From positions 88,003,136-88,067,135 of the forward strand of contig JALGPY010000007.1 in the NCBI GenBank assembly GCA_023055425.1: a stretch of 64,000 bases of DNA, given 5' to 3'. Source of the stretch: Linanthus parryae. Taxonomy: Eukaryota; Streptophyta; Magnoliopsida; Ericales; Polemoniaceae. Made by a program: the position numbers and the translations under genes. The notes under the pieces were generated by a model. It did no database searches, was not told where the DNA came from, and saw only the letters and a list, made by a program, of their open reading frames with translations. Positions within the stretch are counted from its first letter, which is position 1. Each line of letters starts with the position of its first letter. Positions 35,791 through 47,242 of this stretch are shown here, in pieces.

Positions 35791-37340
35791 TCTTTTCTGG
35801 TGAATGAATAAAATCATTTTAGTGGAATTCGAGCAAGTTCCCACCCACCCTCACATGAGATAAGTAAATGCAAGGTCAACCTGTTGAGTTTTTGGCTCAT
35901 TTCAGCTAGATTATTACAGTTTGAGTTAATGAATGATTTTGAAGTATTGATAGGGGTCTACTTACCAATAATTGGTACCCGCGAAACTTTGATAGACGGA
36001 GTTGTCTTAAATACTTTGGGAAGCTTTGATGATACTTAATTAAACAAAATTTATGTATTACCTAGAGTCTGGTTACCCTAATACTGCTTGAGGATCGGGA
36101 TGTCTATTCGACTATGTATTGCTCTTGAAGTTACATGACTCCCGTGGGAAGAATGGTGTTCATCTTAATTTTAAATTTTGGTCTGGAAATTTTGTTTATC
36201 TTTTCTAATGAATTAATAAAATCATTTTAGTGGAATTCGAGCAACTTTCCACCCACCGTCACTTGGGACAAGCAACTACAAGGTCAACCTGTTGAGTTTT
36301 TGACTCGTTTCAGCTAGATTAATACAATTTAAGTTATTGAATGATTTTAAAATGTTGATAGGAGTCTACTTACCAATAATTGGTATCCGTGAGTCTTTTA
36401 TAGACGGAGTTGTCTTAAATAATTTTAGAAGCTTTGATGATACTTAATTAAACAAAATTTATGCGTTACATGGAGTCTGGTTACCCTAATACTGCTTGAG
36501 GATTGGGATGTCAAAGAATTTCCTAAGATACACCTGTTTAGTACTAAAAGTTCAAAAATGCCACCCTTTTAACAAAAAATTCCAAAATGCCACCTTTTTA
36601 ACAAAAAATTCCAAAACTCCACTCTTTTGAAGAATCATTTTGGAATTGAGGTTTCATTCACTGAAACCTCGTTTAGTCTTGAGGTTTGTAACAAATTCGG
36701 GCAGCCCATCAATTCAAAAACCTGTAACGTATATTATTGAAAAATATTGTCAACAACCACCCTGCTTACTCCTTTGGATAGTTACCACTTGACAAAAGAA
36801 TGATGTTTGTTAGAAATGTTTATAATATTTTTTATAATGTTTTTATGAGATTTCTAGTGCTTAAAGGTTTTGGATACCATTATTCACGTGTATGAATTGT
36901 TTGATCGATAATCATTCAAATATATAATATTTGATGTACAATTTCAAACAAAATCATTCTTTTGTCTAGTGGTAACTATCGAAAGTAGTAAGTAGGGGGT
37001 AGAATTTCGAACCACCAAGTTGACAATATTTTTCAATAATATTCGTCACAGGTTTTTGAATTGATGGGCTGCCCGAGTTTGTTAGAAACCTCAAGACTGA
37101 ACAAGGTTTCAGTAAATGAAATCTCAATTCCAAAATGAGTCTTTAAAAGAGTGGCATTTGTATTTTTATTTTGTTAAAAGGGTGGAATTTTGGGATTTTT
37201 TGTTAAAAGGGTGGCATTTTGGGATTTTTAGTAAAAAACGGAAATCCCTTTTCAGCTATGTATTGCTCTTGAAGTTACATGACTCACTTGGGAAGAATGG
37301 TGTTTATCTTAATGCTAAGGCTTGGAAATATTTTAGAGTT
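35791..37340. repeat. Tandem duplication, about 408-bp unit, second copy split
   Basis: Copy 1 is 35791-36198. Copy 2 is 36199-36512 plus 37253-37340. Shared words include AAAATCATTTTAGTGGAATT, ACAAGGTCAACCTGTTGAG, CTTACCAATAATTGGTA and CTATGTATTGCTCTTGAAG. The second copy is interrupted at GGGATGTC / CTATGTATTG by the foldback element listed next. No coding function seen. Confidence 0.85.
36513..37252. mobile_element. Foldback / long-TIR MITE
   Basis: About 740 bp made of two inverted arms of roughly 300 bases (about 36513-36820 and 36945-37252) around an AT-rich loop. Arm words and their complements include AATGCCACC.TTTTAACAAAA, CATTTTGGAATTGAG, GGGCAGCCCATCAATTCAAA and GTTACCACT.GACAAAAG. 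Arm length suggests a Mutator-like or foldback class. No clean target duplication was seen. Its insertion is proved by the split duplicated unit around it. Confidence 0.8.
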
Positions 37341-37729
37341 TTTCCTTAGATTTTTGAAATTTTTATTGGAGTCTGTTAAGTTTATATTTAGATTTTGTTA
37401 TCTCATTACGTTTCCTCGGGAGATATTATTATGCTATGGAAAATATCGGAGGCTTCTTATATTAGTTAACTATCTCAAATACAAAGAAATGCTTGGAGTG
37501 TTGATACAATATCATCACCGACGGTTGGAATAAGTGTTTATATATGTGTTGTCACTAAAGGCTATATATTTCGCTTATGCCGCTTCAAGGTTCTAACGTT
37601 TTGTTGTGGTTGGGGGAAATGTTGTACATTCTTTAAATTCGCGTTGTTCAGCTTATGATGTGTGGTGTGAACTTTATGGTAATTATAATAACAGTTACAA
37701 AGAAAGAAAATGTAAAGAAAATCTTAGAT
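37341..37729. other. Spacer, nothing recognised
   Basis: About 390 AT-rich bases between the duplicated unit and the plus-oriented LTR. No supported feature. Confidence 0.4.
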
Positions 37730-38922
37730 TCCGCGAAGGAAATTAGATTGTTAGTTCAAAGTTGTTTCAAAGCTATGAAACTAATTTCAAAGCCTTCAAA
37801 CTTCACCGCATGAACTAAGGGGGAATTCTTACTCCTATTTATCCTCTGAACTCCTGCACTTGATCACGCTATATCATACGATGAAATATAAACTAATTAT
37901 GTGTTATAACATGCTTTGATCTTATAATTTGCCTAAGTCGTTTTGCAAGGATTGTTAGCTAACTATGTATTGCATGAAGTTTCTTTATTTACTGGTTTGC
38001 AGAATAGGAAATCCAAATCTTCAAATTGTTGCTATTGTTATGGAAGTTTTCCGAACTTACCTTAGGCTTGCAGATTGAAGATCAAATCAAAATTAATTGA
38101 GAAAATCAAGCAGCTAGCCACTGGGTGAAAGATGTTAAGATTCAAGAATCTGCAAGAGGATTTTTAGGGATTTCTGCTGAAATTCTCTTTATAGTCTGCA
38201 ATTCAAATTGACAGAGAAGAACTGACTGAGAGAGATTGACAAGCTAAGAGCATTACACAAAGATTCATACACCCTTACAGATTGACAAACATCATTGAAG
38301 GAGATCATTCATCCATTCCAGATTAATGAAGAACACGTCAAGCTTTACTGCTTCACTGTCTTCACATTGTTCTTAATCCAAAGCTTCGTTTGTCTATCAT
38401 TCTGTTATATTACTTAATCATCTGTTATTGTTGAAATGTTCAAGAGGAAAAACATAGATTATTATTGTTTCAGTTAGCTAGAGCTGTTACTAGATAGGTT
38501 AGGAAGAACCACATGATGGAAAAGAGTAAGGCAATTCTCTTGACCTGAGATCTAGGACTTAGGTTTTGATAATTAAGAAGTTGTTGAAATCTTAGAGGTA
38601 TTAGACCTCTCGAGAGGAGAGTAGATCACTAGGGAAAGAACTTCGTAAAAAATCAATGTGTTCATTGTCTTGCTTTGTAGTTCTTTACTTGTCTTCAAAA
38701 CTGCTTCAAAACAGGTTTCTGTTCAGCTTTTCAGAGCTTTGAAAATACTTAGTATCTTTTAAACTGTATGTTTTGGTTTCGAAGCCTTGAAACTGAGTTC
38801 AAAGCTTTGAAACACTTGAGGCTCCTCTCATTTTGTTTTAAACCAACACTGTTAGCAAAAGTTGACATACTCTATTCAACCCCCCCTTCTATAGTATTTG
38901 ATATTGCAACTGTTTAACTACA
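37730..38922 (+). mobile_element. Sirevirus-like copia LTR, plus orientation
   Basis: A diverged relative of the element A LTR, read in plus orientation. It shows U3-side palindromes (TTTCAAAGCTATGAAAC, near 37770), GTTAGCTAGAGCTGTTACTAG (38474), GACCTGAGATCTAGGACTTAG, and the end mark TATTCAACCCCCC..TTCTATAGTAT (38874-38901). Both borders are approximate. The right end abuts an antisense gag fragment and not a primer site, so it is not the 5' LTR of that gag. Confidence 0.65.
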
Positions 38923-38986
38923 TGTCGTTTTCCTTGAGTGCCAGGTTATTGATGTTGTCACTCATGTCACCATATACTTCCTTCAT

Positions 38987-39640
38987 TTAAATCTCATGAG
39001 TGATTAATTTGCCTTGAAGATCATCCAGCTCTAAGATGCTTAAGTCATGTGCTTCCTCAATAGCAGTTGTCTTAGGTTCCCACTTGGCTTTAGGAAAACT
39101 CTTTAGGATCTTTCTGACTATTTCTTCATTTGAAAAATATTTTCCCAAGGATTCCAAGTTGTTCACAATTTCATTAAATCTCTTGAACATGTCCTTGATG
39201 GTTTCATCATAATTTATCTTAAACAGTTCATAATACGTCAGAAGGATTTTGCTTTTAGTCTGCTTGACTTGGCTTGTTCCTTCATAGGTCACACTCAGAT
39301 CCCAGATCTCCGTTTCACTCTTGCAGTTTGATATTCTGTTGAACTCATCTACACTAAGAGCACGATATAGTAAGTTCAAAGATTTGTAATTCTTTGATAC
39401 CTTTTTCAGTTCAGTAACTGAGAGATCTTCTACTGGTTTAACAGTCGTGACTCCATCAGAGGTAGTATACAAAGTATTGGGACCATTAAGAACAATTGAC
39501 CACAGCTTCATGTCATGATCTATGATGAACATCTTCAATAATTCCTTCCAATGCACAAAGTTATCACCACAGATTAGTGGAAGTCTGTTGGCTGCTGTAC
39601 CCTGTGAAAATTCTCCATCACCTACACTACTCATAGTCAC
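38987..39640 (-). CDS. Copia gag N-terminal part (element D), open 217 codons
   Basis: Structural capsid-type protein of an LTR retrotransposon, the UBN2/DUF4219-like part of gag. It starts MTMSSVGDGEFSQGTAANR at 39640, shortly after the primer site. Recognisable words: GDNFVHWKELLKMFIIDHD, LWSIVLNGP, NLLYRALSVDEFNRI, KTKSKILL-type text, ELFKINYDETIKDMFKRF and KILKSFPKAKWEPK. The frame is intact for 217 codons and then stops at 38987, where the family normally continues to a CCHC knuckle. It aligns with the broken gag of element A: A has TAG where D has the Gln codon of FSQG. The frame is truncated, so no complete capsid is made. Confidence 0.8.
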   Translation of the reverse strand: MTMSSVGDGEFSQGTAANRLPLICGDNFVHWKELLKMFIIDHDMKLWSIVLNGPNTLYTTSDGVTTVKPVEDLSVTELKKVSKNYKSLNLLYRALSVDEFNRISNCKSETEIWDLSVTYEGTSQVKQTKSKILLTYYELFKINYDETIKDMFKRFNEIVNNLESLGKYFSNEEIVRKILKSFPKAKWEPKTTAIEEAHDLSILELDDLQGKLITHEI

Positions 39641-39671
39641 AAGATTGTTAGATCCCTAAATAGTGAATTAG

Positions 39672-39683
39672 GCTCTGATACCA
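39672..39683 (-). promoter_or_regulatory. Primer-binding site of element D
   Basis: On the minus strand the sequence is TGGTATCAGAGC, the initiator tRNA-Met site, two bases inside the LTR. This is the minus-strand DNA priming site of copia reverse transcription. Confidence 0.9.
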
Positions 39684-39685
39684 AT

Positions 39686-41199
39686 TAAAATTCTGTAATG
39701 TAAGTAAATAAGCAGGATCAAGTACTCTAGAAGGGGGTGGTTGAATATAGTATGGGAACTTTTGCTCAAAGACAGTCTTTTGAAACTTTAAGTGGATATG
39801 CAGTTGATATCTCAAAGCTTTGGAAAAGATTTGAGATGCTAGAGAGAAAACTGCATCTCACAGAAGCTTCAAAGCTTTGAGATTGGAAATCCTCCAAAGC
39901 TTTGGAGCTGCTTGTTCTTAACAGAAATGAAAAGCAATCAAAATAAATAACAAGAACACGGGGATGTTTACAAAGTTCAGTCAAAATTGGACCTAGTCTC
40001 TTCCTGAGGGATCTAATCCCTCTATGATTTCAACACACCTTCTTATTAATCACCCAGATGTAGCCCTAGACTTCAAGCCTAAGTGAGCTACCTTACACTT
40101 ATACAGCCTGTGGTTCCCAACCTATCTAGTAACCAACGACAATCTGTTGAAACAATAAGAACCTCTTGTTGTTCACTTGAACAACCAAACTTGTAAGTTT
40201 GTGAGGTTTAGAAACAATTAAGAATATAACCAATACAATACAGATTGAATAACACAGAGAAAATAAGCAATTTAAGCTTCGAAGTGTTCTTCATAATGAT
40301 GAATGATCTTCAGTTCCTGCAGATGTTGATTTGCTTGAATGTATGAAGAGTCCTATAATCGGATTTCTATGATTGTAGGTGCTCTTCAATTCCCCATTTA
40401 TCAGCTACTCTCTGTCACTCTCCTTTTTTAATTTCAAACACTGATATTTTATCAAAAACCAGCAACAACTTCGAAGAAATTTTAGGAACTGATTTCCTGA
40501 AAATCTTCTCCCCTGAGATGCTTCTTTCAACAACTATGATTGAATAGCTTTTGAAGTTGATTTATGGACGTTTGAAAAAAAAACAGTCATGCACAATATC
40601 AGCAACATAGATCAAACAAAATCTTGACAAACTATTTACAAAAGATATGATCTGTTAGACAGTCACTTCCTGCATAAACCCTAACTGATTTTGCCTTATA
40701 AAAATTCTGATATAACTAGCCACATGTGAATATCATTGCAAGATAAGGTAGATAATAATATGAGAAGTTAAACTAACTCCCAATCCAATCTTAAATCCAA
40801 CATACTCATCATGAACACAGACAGCAGTAAAGCAATTATGATCATAAGAGCAATCTCAAAGCTTTGGAGCTTTGACTGCATCTCAAAGCTTTGGAGCTTT
40901 GATCATCAGTTCATATAACGAATCCTGCAATCTACAAACCTATTTCAATCCTTAGCATTAGCTTGAAAATATTAGATAGAGAAAATAACAAATTATTGAA
41001 TCACCATTCAATAAAATCTTCTAGCCTGCAAACAAAGAAACTGTTCAGAAATGCAGACAGATAATATAAGCAAACAGTATCTCAAAGCTTTGAAGCTTTG
41101 AGACTTATAGCAGTTCTGATCCTTTTGGCTTTCATCATCAAATACCAAACTTCCTCCTGAGTTTGTAAACACATCTAAGTTAAATATCTTGAACCATCA
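39686..41199 (-). repeat. 5' LTR of element D
   Basis: About 1.51 kb. It contains the C-tract mark (AGAAGGGGGTGG on the plus strand, 39730-39741). It also has many AGCT-centred palindromes, for example CTCAAAGCTTTGG (near 39811), CTTCAAAGCTTTGAG (39867), the pair at 40856-40905, and CTCAAAGCTTTGAAGCTTTG (41082). Confidence 0.75.
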
Positions 41200-41412
41200 C
41201 CAACTATATGTTGCCTTATCTAGAGCGACGCTGTCTGCAAGCGTCAAAGTCTTCATACAACCACTTAGGAATATGCAATCAAAGGATGGTACTATTAATG
41301 TTGTATACAAGGAGTTACTTCGTAAAGTGTGTTAAGCGTCCTTGGATTGTGAAGGTGAGTTTTTGCATCCTTATAATTTCCTTGCTAGGGGAAAAAGATA
41401 GTATGTGACAAG

Positions 41413-42781
41413 TGTTGGAATTGTGCCCTACAAGCAATCAATTTATCGTGACATTTATATTAACTTACTATTCATTATGTTATCGATATGGAGATATGTT
41501 AAACTGAATGAAGTCCTTAGGATATGAATGTTATATTCTTAAATATCCTTTTTTAAGTATATTGATTAACGGTACAATCAATATAGACTAGTATGTGGGT
41601 AGATTGATATGGAGATATCAAGTCTAACACATGGGTATGCATTAGGAGTAATAGCATACTAGATTGACCCACAACGAGAAGACTGCATTAGAATATGTAA
41701 AATTCACAAGTGCTTCTCATAGTGCTAATGGTATTGTAATCCTTATACTTGAAGTCATTAGATACTCTAGTTGTGAAATATCATACTTTGATATGATCAA
41801 ACGTTACATCGTAATTGGATAACTATAAAGATAGCTATCGGGCATGATAGAGAGCAGGCTTAAGTATGGTAGTGATGTGGAGAGGATTTTTCCCTCTCAC
41901 ATAATGAGAGCAAATATCCATGGCCACTCGAAGGATGGTGCTTATTGAATGTCTGGCCAGACTCCGATGAGCATATTCCCAGGATCGAGAAACTATGGAT
42001 TGGATATACGAGTGTGACTATTATGTCTCGTGTCCAATCCGGATATGGAGACAAAGGGTTAATACAATACGGTGACATTGGGAACAAGGTTTGTCGGATC
42101 ACTGACTATTTCTAATAGTTGGGTGGCATGAATGTGTTGCTAGTCACCGCTCCATGTTAGTAAAGAGTTACTACCAACTAAGTAGAAACCTATGGGGTCA
42201 CACACCATATGGATTAAACTGGATGGGCATTAATTAGTTGGACTAATTAATCAAGAGGATCTAAGCGCAACCACAAGAAAAGTTAGTAGGACTAATCTGC
42301 AAGGTAGACTAATCAGTGTATTGACATGTTTAGTAATGGGACAATTATGTAGTTAATAAGGAGTTATTAACTATATAAAGACATCCTAGATTGTTATTTT
42401 CTCAACACAAGTCATTATTGAGAGAACATAACAAAGCAAGGAAAGAGAGAGAGAGAGAGAGTTGAGGCCGAAGCCCCAACCCATCCGTCCTCCCCTTGCC
42501 GTCGACCACTCCTTGTGGTGCAGCTTGCTCTGTTTTGCTTGATCTCTTGTCTCCTTGTTCCGTAGCTAGCACTACATGGTGGGAAGGACTCTAGTTAAAG
42601 ATCCAAAGATGTGGATACCCGTAGAGACGAATTCACTATTCTTCGTGGTGATCACACAATCCACGATACACATGTTCTCTACCCTTTATCATGTTATGAT
42701 GGCTTTCCTGTGATCCTTGGAGGAATATGAGCAGGATAAATTTTTGTTATTCTGCTGCGTAACCTGCATCAAAACCCTACA
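41413..42781 (+). repeat. 5' LTR of element B
   Basis: From TGTTGGAATTGTGCCC to AAAACCCTACA, 1369 bp. The promoter TATA box is CTATATAAAG (42371-42380). A (GA)n leader follows at 42446-42461. Compared with the 3' LTR it lacks a stretch of about 40 bases around 41964 (GACTCCGATGAGC against a longer segment near 58640-58685). Confidence 0.9.
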
Positions 42782-42782
42782 G

Positions 42783-42795
42783 TGGCATCAGAGCC
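42783..42795 (+). promoter_or_regulatory. Primer-binding site of element B
   Basis: TGGCATCAGAGCC, one base from the standard tRNA-Met site, one base after the LTR end. Confidence 0.85.
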
Positions 42796-44439
42796 ACAGT
42801 TCGTAGCGCATAACATGATCTTATGTGTTACAGTTTATGGGTTCTTCACTGTTTTTACACTTTTTGACGAAAAACTGAACTTAAGCATATGATGCAAATT
42901 GAATATGATTCACTAGAGAATGAGCTAATCTGAATCGTCGTATAAAAATTGACGAATTTCGTTCACATATGATATAAATTTTTGGGTTTTGAAAAGCTAT
43001 AATTTATGGGCACAATTGGGGAAAAAGGGGTTTTTTCACGTCAATTGGAAACAAGCACACAAGGAAGGAGAATTTTAGGAAACGAATCCACAAGGGTGGC
43101 CAAGGGGTTGACTGCCCCCTTCCTTGCACGCCAAGGCACTACCGTCGGCCCTAGTAGGCTCGGCCAAGCCGCCGGTTGGACCGGGCAGGCTTGGGCCGAT
43201 CCTGTAGGGTGTTTGGGCGTTCCTTGGGTGGTTCGACCAAGTAGTTGGTGGGCCCCTTGGACTGTTTTGACCCTAGAAAATCCAAATTCAACATTAAAAT
43301 TGATCGAGTGCGTTAAATTTTATTTTAACTGTTATTGGCTTTATTGCATGGTGGATGGATATGGCCTAGATTGTGGAGGTTTAATATTTGTGGTTTGTGA
43401 TTTGATTTGGTTTATTTTAATTAGTGTAATTAATTCATTTGCGTCCTGCGTGTCGTCTTCTCCTCAACCTGTGAGGTATCTCTATTTAGTTTAGATGCTA
43501 GCTAGAATCAGATAGATGGATAGTCAAGGCATGGAAAATAATACCAAAGAATCAATGGAATCACAAAGACAATGGAAGACTCGCACACCTAGCACGCGCG
43601 GCTATGGTGGAGGCACATGAAGATGAGCTTGTCACTTTAAGGCTTATAGATATTATCATTGGCATGGTGATATCTTAGTCTTAGGGGTCATATCCATACC
43701 ACGTTTTATTTTTTTGTGGATGTTTATTATTTATGTCTTGTTATTTTATTTTTGGTGTATGGATGATGCATGCAAAATGTAACAAGATAATAATAAACAG
43801 GAGTGATATTTTATTATGGATTGTCCAATCCAAATAAGTAGATCATGTTGATGGGATCAACCAAAAAAGTTAGATGATGACAATTAAATCCCTCAAATGA
43901 AAATATTGCGTTTTGCCTTCTCTTACCTAAACACCCTTCATGATCAAGGTCCGTCGGGCTTGCCAAAGCAAGGCGATTTTAATTCACCTTGGTGTGATGC
44001 GGCGACCACAAGCAAGTAATGTGTGATTATTGAAGTAAGAGGTTGGACGCAACTAGGTGAGTTCAATTGGATTGATAAACCTAGAGGCAAGGCAATTAGG
44101 TGTTATCTATGGATTAGATAATGAATTAGAGGTTATGCACCTAATTGCACCAAAAATGGCATCGGATGAAATTGGAAGGTCTTCCTACCTAAATAACTAA
44201 CTTTTTGGTGACTTGCCAAAGCAAGCTCAAGAGAGGTGAAATATGGATCTTGGCCCACTAGAAAATATATGATATTTTCCGCATTAGTGGTGAGGGATAT
44301 TAATCCGAGAAAAATAGTGAGAGCTATGTTTAATAATTTAAGTCCTTTTTAAATATAGTACAAACGTTACAATGTTTGCATAATCCTTTTGTGTTGAATA
44401 CCTATGGCATCAAACAAACACACTCCACTTTAAGTCCTT
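42796..44439 (+). other. Leader region of element B
   Basis: Internal 5' part. 43100-43280 is GC-rich (TCGGCCAAGCCGCCGG). An open stretch of 162 codons starting at 43006 shows no family resemblance and is not called a gene. 43921-44200 has a diverged second copy at 44757-45040 (shared words TTGCCAAAGCAAGGCGATTT and AGTAATGTGT). Confidence 0.5.
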
Positions 44440-44724
44440 TAGAAGAACAAGATGCCTGGAATCCGTTTTCTACAACTGGTATAAAATTGAGAATTGTTCT
44501 CAAATAAAAGGAAAATGATGTACATCCTAGAGCATAAAATTCCCTTCCACCAAATACCTAAATATAATAAAATCCTAATTCAAGGAACACCAAATAATGG
44601 TTCTTTGGATGTGAATTGCCTCATGTTAGCTGTCATGAACTCTGAGCTTTGGAATCAAGATGAGAACATGGAGGCGTATGATATTATAATACATTTAAAG
44701 AAGCTCCTTACAAGAGAAGGATGA
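44440..44724 (+). pseudogene. Copia gag remnant (element B)
   Basis: After two stops the frame gives KMMYILEHKIPFHQIP (44512-44559), then LDVNCLMLAVMNSELWNQDE and MEAYDIIIHLKKLL. These are the order and spacing of the copia gag core (…LYVLE.PIP … LDVTCLMLATMNSEL … MEAYDMI.HLK…). The knuckle region is missing or unreadable. The remnant lies between the two diverged direct repeats noted in the leader entry. Confidence 0.7.
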
Positions 44725-45289
44725 AAATGAAAGGTTTGAAGTATTGCTCCATGTTACGTTTTACCTACTCTTTCTTAGCACTCGTCATGATCAAGATGTA
44801 ATGAAGTTCAAGCTTGCCAAAGCAAGGCGATTTCATTCATCGAGATGTGACGCGATGACACAAGCTAGTAATGTGTAATCGCTGAAGCAAGAGGACAAAC
44901 GCAACTAAAATATCTCAACAGGACTGAAAGCTTAGTGTGTGGGATTTATCTATGAGAAAGATAAATAACAAAGAGTTATTCGCCCAATTGGACCAAGAAT
45001 TGCATTGGATGCAATTAAAAGTTTTTTCAAAAACAATTTACTTAATATGATTGAGAACCGCTGGATAAAGCACTAATAAGGGCAAAGGCAAGTTCATATC
45101 GATGGTTAACCAATATAGGATAGGATAAAAGGATTTGCCGGCCCCAAGGGTATAAAGCAAGCTAGTTGCTAAAGCCAATTTGCCTTAAAACCCTAAAGGT
45201 GCTGAACTGGAAGAGAAACTGCCGAAAGTACCTGGAAGGAAATGAGAAATGAAATTTGAATTCCACTTAAGGTATTTTGTTAAAAGGGG

Positions 45290-45653
45290 ACAATTTTTCT
45301 ATCTCGTCATTAAGGGTGTATGATACTGGATTAGGATCTCATATTTATATAAATGTGGAGGATCTCAAGAGATGTAGACAATTGGATAAAGGACAGCGCA
45401 CCTACACGTGTGAAATAAAGCAAGTGTTGCTGAATGAGCCGTAGGAACTTATCCGATATCTATGGAATTATTCATGAATTAGACAAATACGATTACATCC
45501 CTGCTATGAGTAGGAACATTATCACAGGTTCTTGTTTGGACAAGAAAGGTTTTCCCATCGCAATAAAAGGACAAGTGTTGTTCCATTTATTCTGGTAGGC
45601 ATTATTGTTATGCAATTTTGTCTAAATAATAAATACACTTGTAGACTCCATAT
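45290..45653 (+). pseudogene. Copia protease-region remnant (element B)
   Basis: Broken frame with YIPAMSRNIITGSCLDKKGF (near 45501-45560), corresponding to the segment after the copia aspartic protease core (YVPA.SRNIISVSCLD..GF). It has at least three stops upstream. It ends at the insertion point of element A (45654-45658) and resumes at 55830 with VDSLDWNHMRHVSLLGKD-like text of the pre-integrase region. Confidence 0.65.
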
Positions 45654-45658
45654 GGATG

Positions 45659-46904
45659 TGAAAGGGGAGTATGCAGATAGATATGTAGCCTAGTATGCCA
45701 ACTTTTTGCAAAACTTGGTGGAGGAGAAGAAGTTCTTTGAAGAGCAGTGAAGTTCAAGGCCTTGAAAATAGTTTCAAGCCTTTGAATTGAAATACAGTTT
45801 GAAATAAAACAGACAAGTCTTTATCAAGGCCTTGAAAATAGTTTCAAACCCTTGAAAGCAGACTAGTTTGAATGTTGTAAGAACTGAGTAAGTAAAGGAA
45901 CTGCAAATGCAAGAGACAAGTGATTTATAAAGTTCATTCCACTTGGACCTACGTCTCTACCTCAGGGATCTTCTCTCTGGAGGAGATTCAACTCAATTCT
46001 TATGAATCAAAAGCTAAGCCCTAGATCTCAAGCACAGAGAGATGCCTTACTCTGTTACAGCTTGTGGTTCTCTCTAACCTATCTCGTACCTGCTCTAGCT
46101 AACTGATTAACTAAGAATTCTCTATTTTTCACCTAGAACAATCCTTAAGAATGAAATGAAGAAGTATTACAATAATGATCTACAAATAAAGCACAAGATA
46201 CAAGAACACTAAAGTGTATAACTGCAGTAAAGAGTGCGGTGATCTTCTGTGAGATGGATTGTGAGAATAATGAACTTCTTTGATGCTTGTCAATCCAGAA
46301 ATATGTCTCTCTTTTTGCCCGTTGAGTGTTATATATTGTTGCTTCAAAATGAGCTCCATTTATACTGTTTGAAGCTCTGCAAGTCTTCCCAGATTTTCAG
46401 CAACAACTTCCTATTTTGTAGGCAACAAACTTTGACTCTTAACAGCCTTCTCCAACGGATAGTTGAGCACAATCTTCAGAGATATTGTTGTGATCTTGTA
46501 ATGAAACAATCAAAGAAGCTTTCATGAATAGTGATCATGTACATGTTAGCTTCTCCGATTTTCTAAATCCTGTACATTTAGGAAATATGATTTCCCTGCA
46601 AAACTGAGTCAAACTGATGGATTTAACCATGTTAGATATATCAAAACAGTTTGTCTTTCATCATCAAATAATAACACATCAAGAACAGGGGTGATAGAGA
46701 TAAAATCAGATCAGAAGAGTTGAGAAAAACTCCCCTTAGAACATGCATGCAGGTCAGACAGTTTCAAGGCTTTGAATCCTGGTTCATGGCCTTGAAATAG
46801 CTCTGCTACTTCAAGCCTATGAAACCTAATTCAAGCCGTTGAAACCTGGTTAAAGGCCTTGAAATAACTAAGTATTTCAAGTACACGAAACCTTTGACCT
46901 TACA
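45659..46904 (-). repeat. 3' LTR of element A
   Basis: 1246 bp. It differs from the 5' LTR by a loss of about 27 bases near 45690 that removes the C-tract mark (TCTAGAAGGGGGGTTGAATAG on the plus strand of the partner). It also differs by an unrelated-looking block near 46527-46560 (partner 55418-55490) and extra palindrome copies near 45819-45860. Confidence 0.9.
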
Positions 46905-46915
46905 ATCACCCCCTT
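46905..46915 (-). other. Polypurine tract of element A
   Basis: On the minus strand AAGGGGGTGAT lies directly before the 3' LTR; it is the plus-strand DNA primer site. Confidence 0.7.
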
Positions 46916-47242
46916 GATGAAAGACAAAACCTCAATTTGTTTGGTTCTTAGTTTCTGCAAAAAATACTGGTTAGCACACAGTTCAAAAAAATATTAATAA
47001 CACAGTAATTCCGAAAGATCGAACTTATTAAAAACATAAGTAAAAACTGCAAGTAAGTTGCAGATAATCCTACTGACCAAAAGATAGGTCACCTAAACAG
47101 AGATAAAAACAAAACAACCTAAGATTTTTCTCCCCCTTTTTTACTTTATCAAAAAAGAATGAGAATATGTTGGATCAGTGTCTGGAAAATTTTGAAAATA
47201 AAAACTTAAAAATAAAGAAAGGGAAATAAAGAATGGGCAAGA

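Larger units (their letters stand above)
38923..41199 (-). mobile_element. Element D: truncated Sirevirus-like copia, 5' end
   Basis: In minus orientation: 5' LTR (41199-39686), primer-binding site (39683-39672), then the first part of gag (39640-38987), cut at about 38923 by the plus-oriented LTR. The LTR starts TA instead of TG at 39686-39687 on the plus strand and ends ATCA at 41199. The subfamily matches the solo LTR at 62474-63914 better than it matches element A. Confidence 0.75.

Noticed and set aside
38923..41199. Autointegration (inverted LTR) product
   Set aside because: The two inverted LTRs belong to different subfamilies, so they do not come from one cDNA.
43006..43494. 162-codon open frame in element B
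   Set aside because: It lies in the leader between primer site and gag, is locally GC-rich, and shows no gag or other family pattern.
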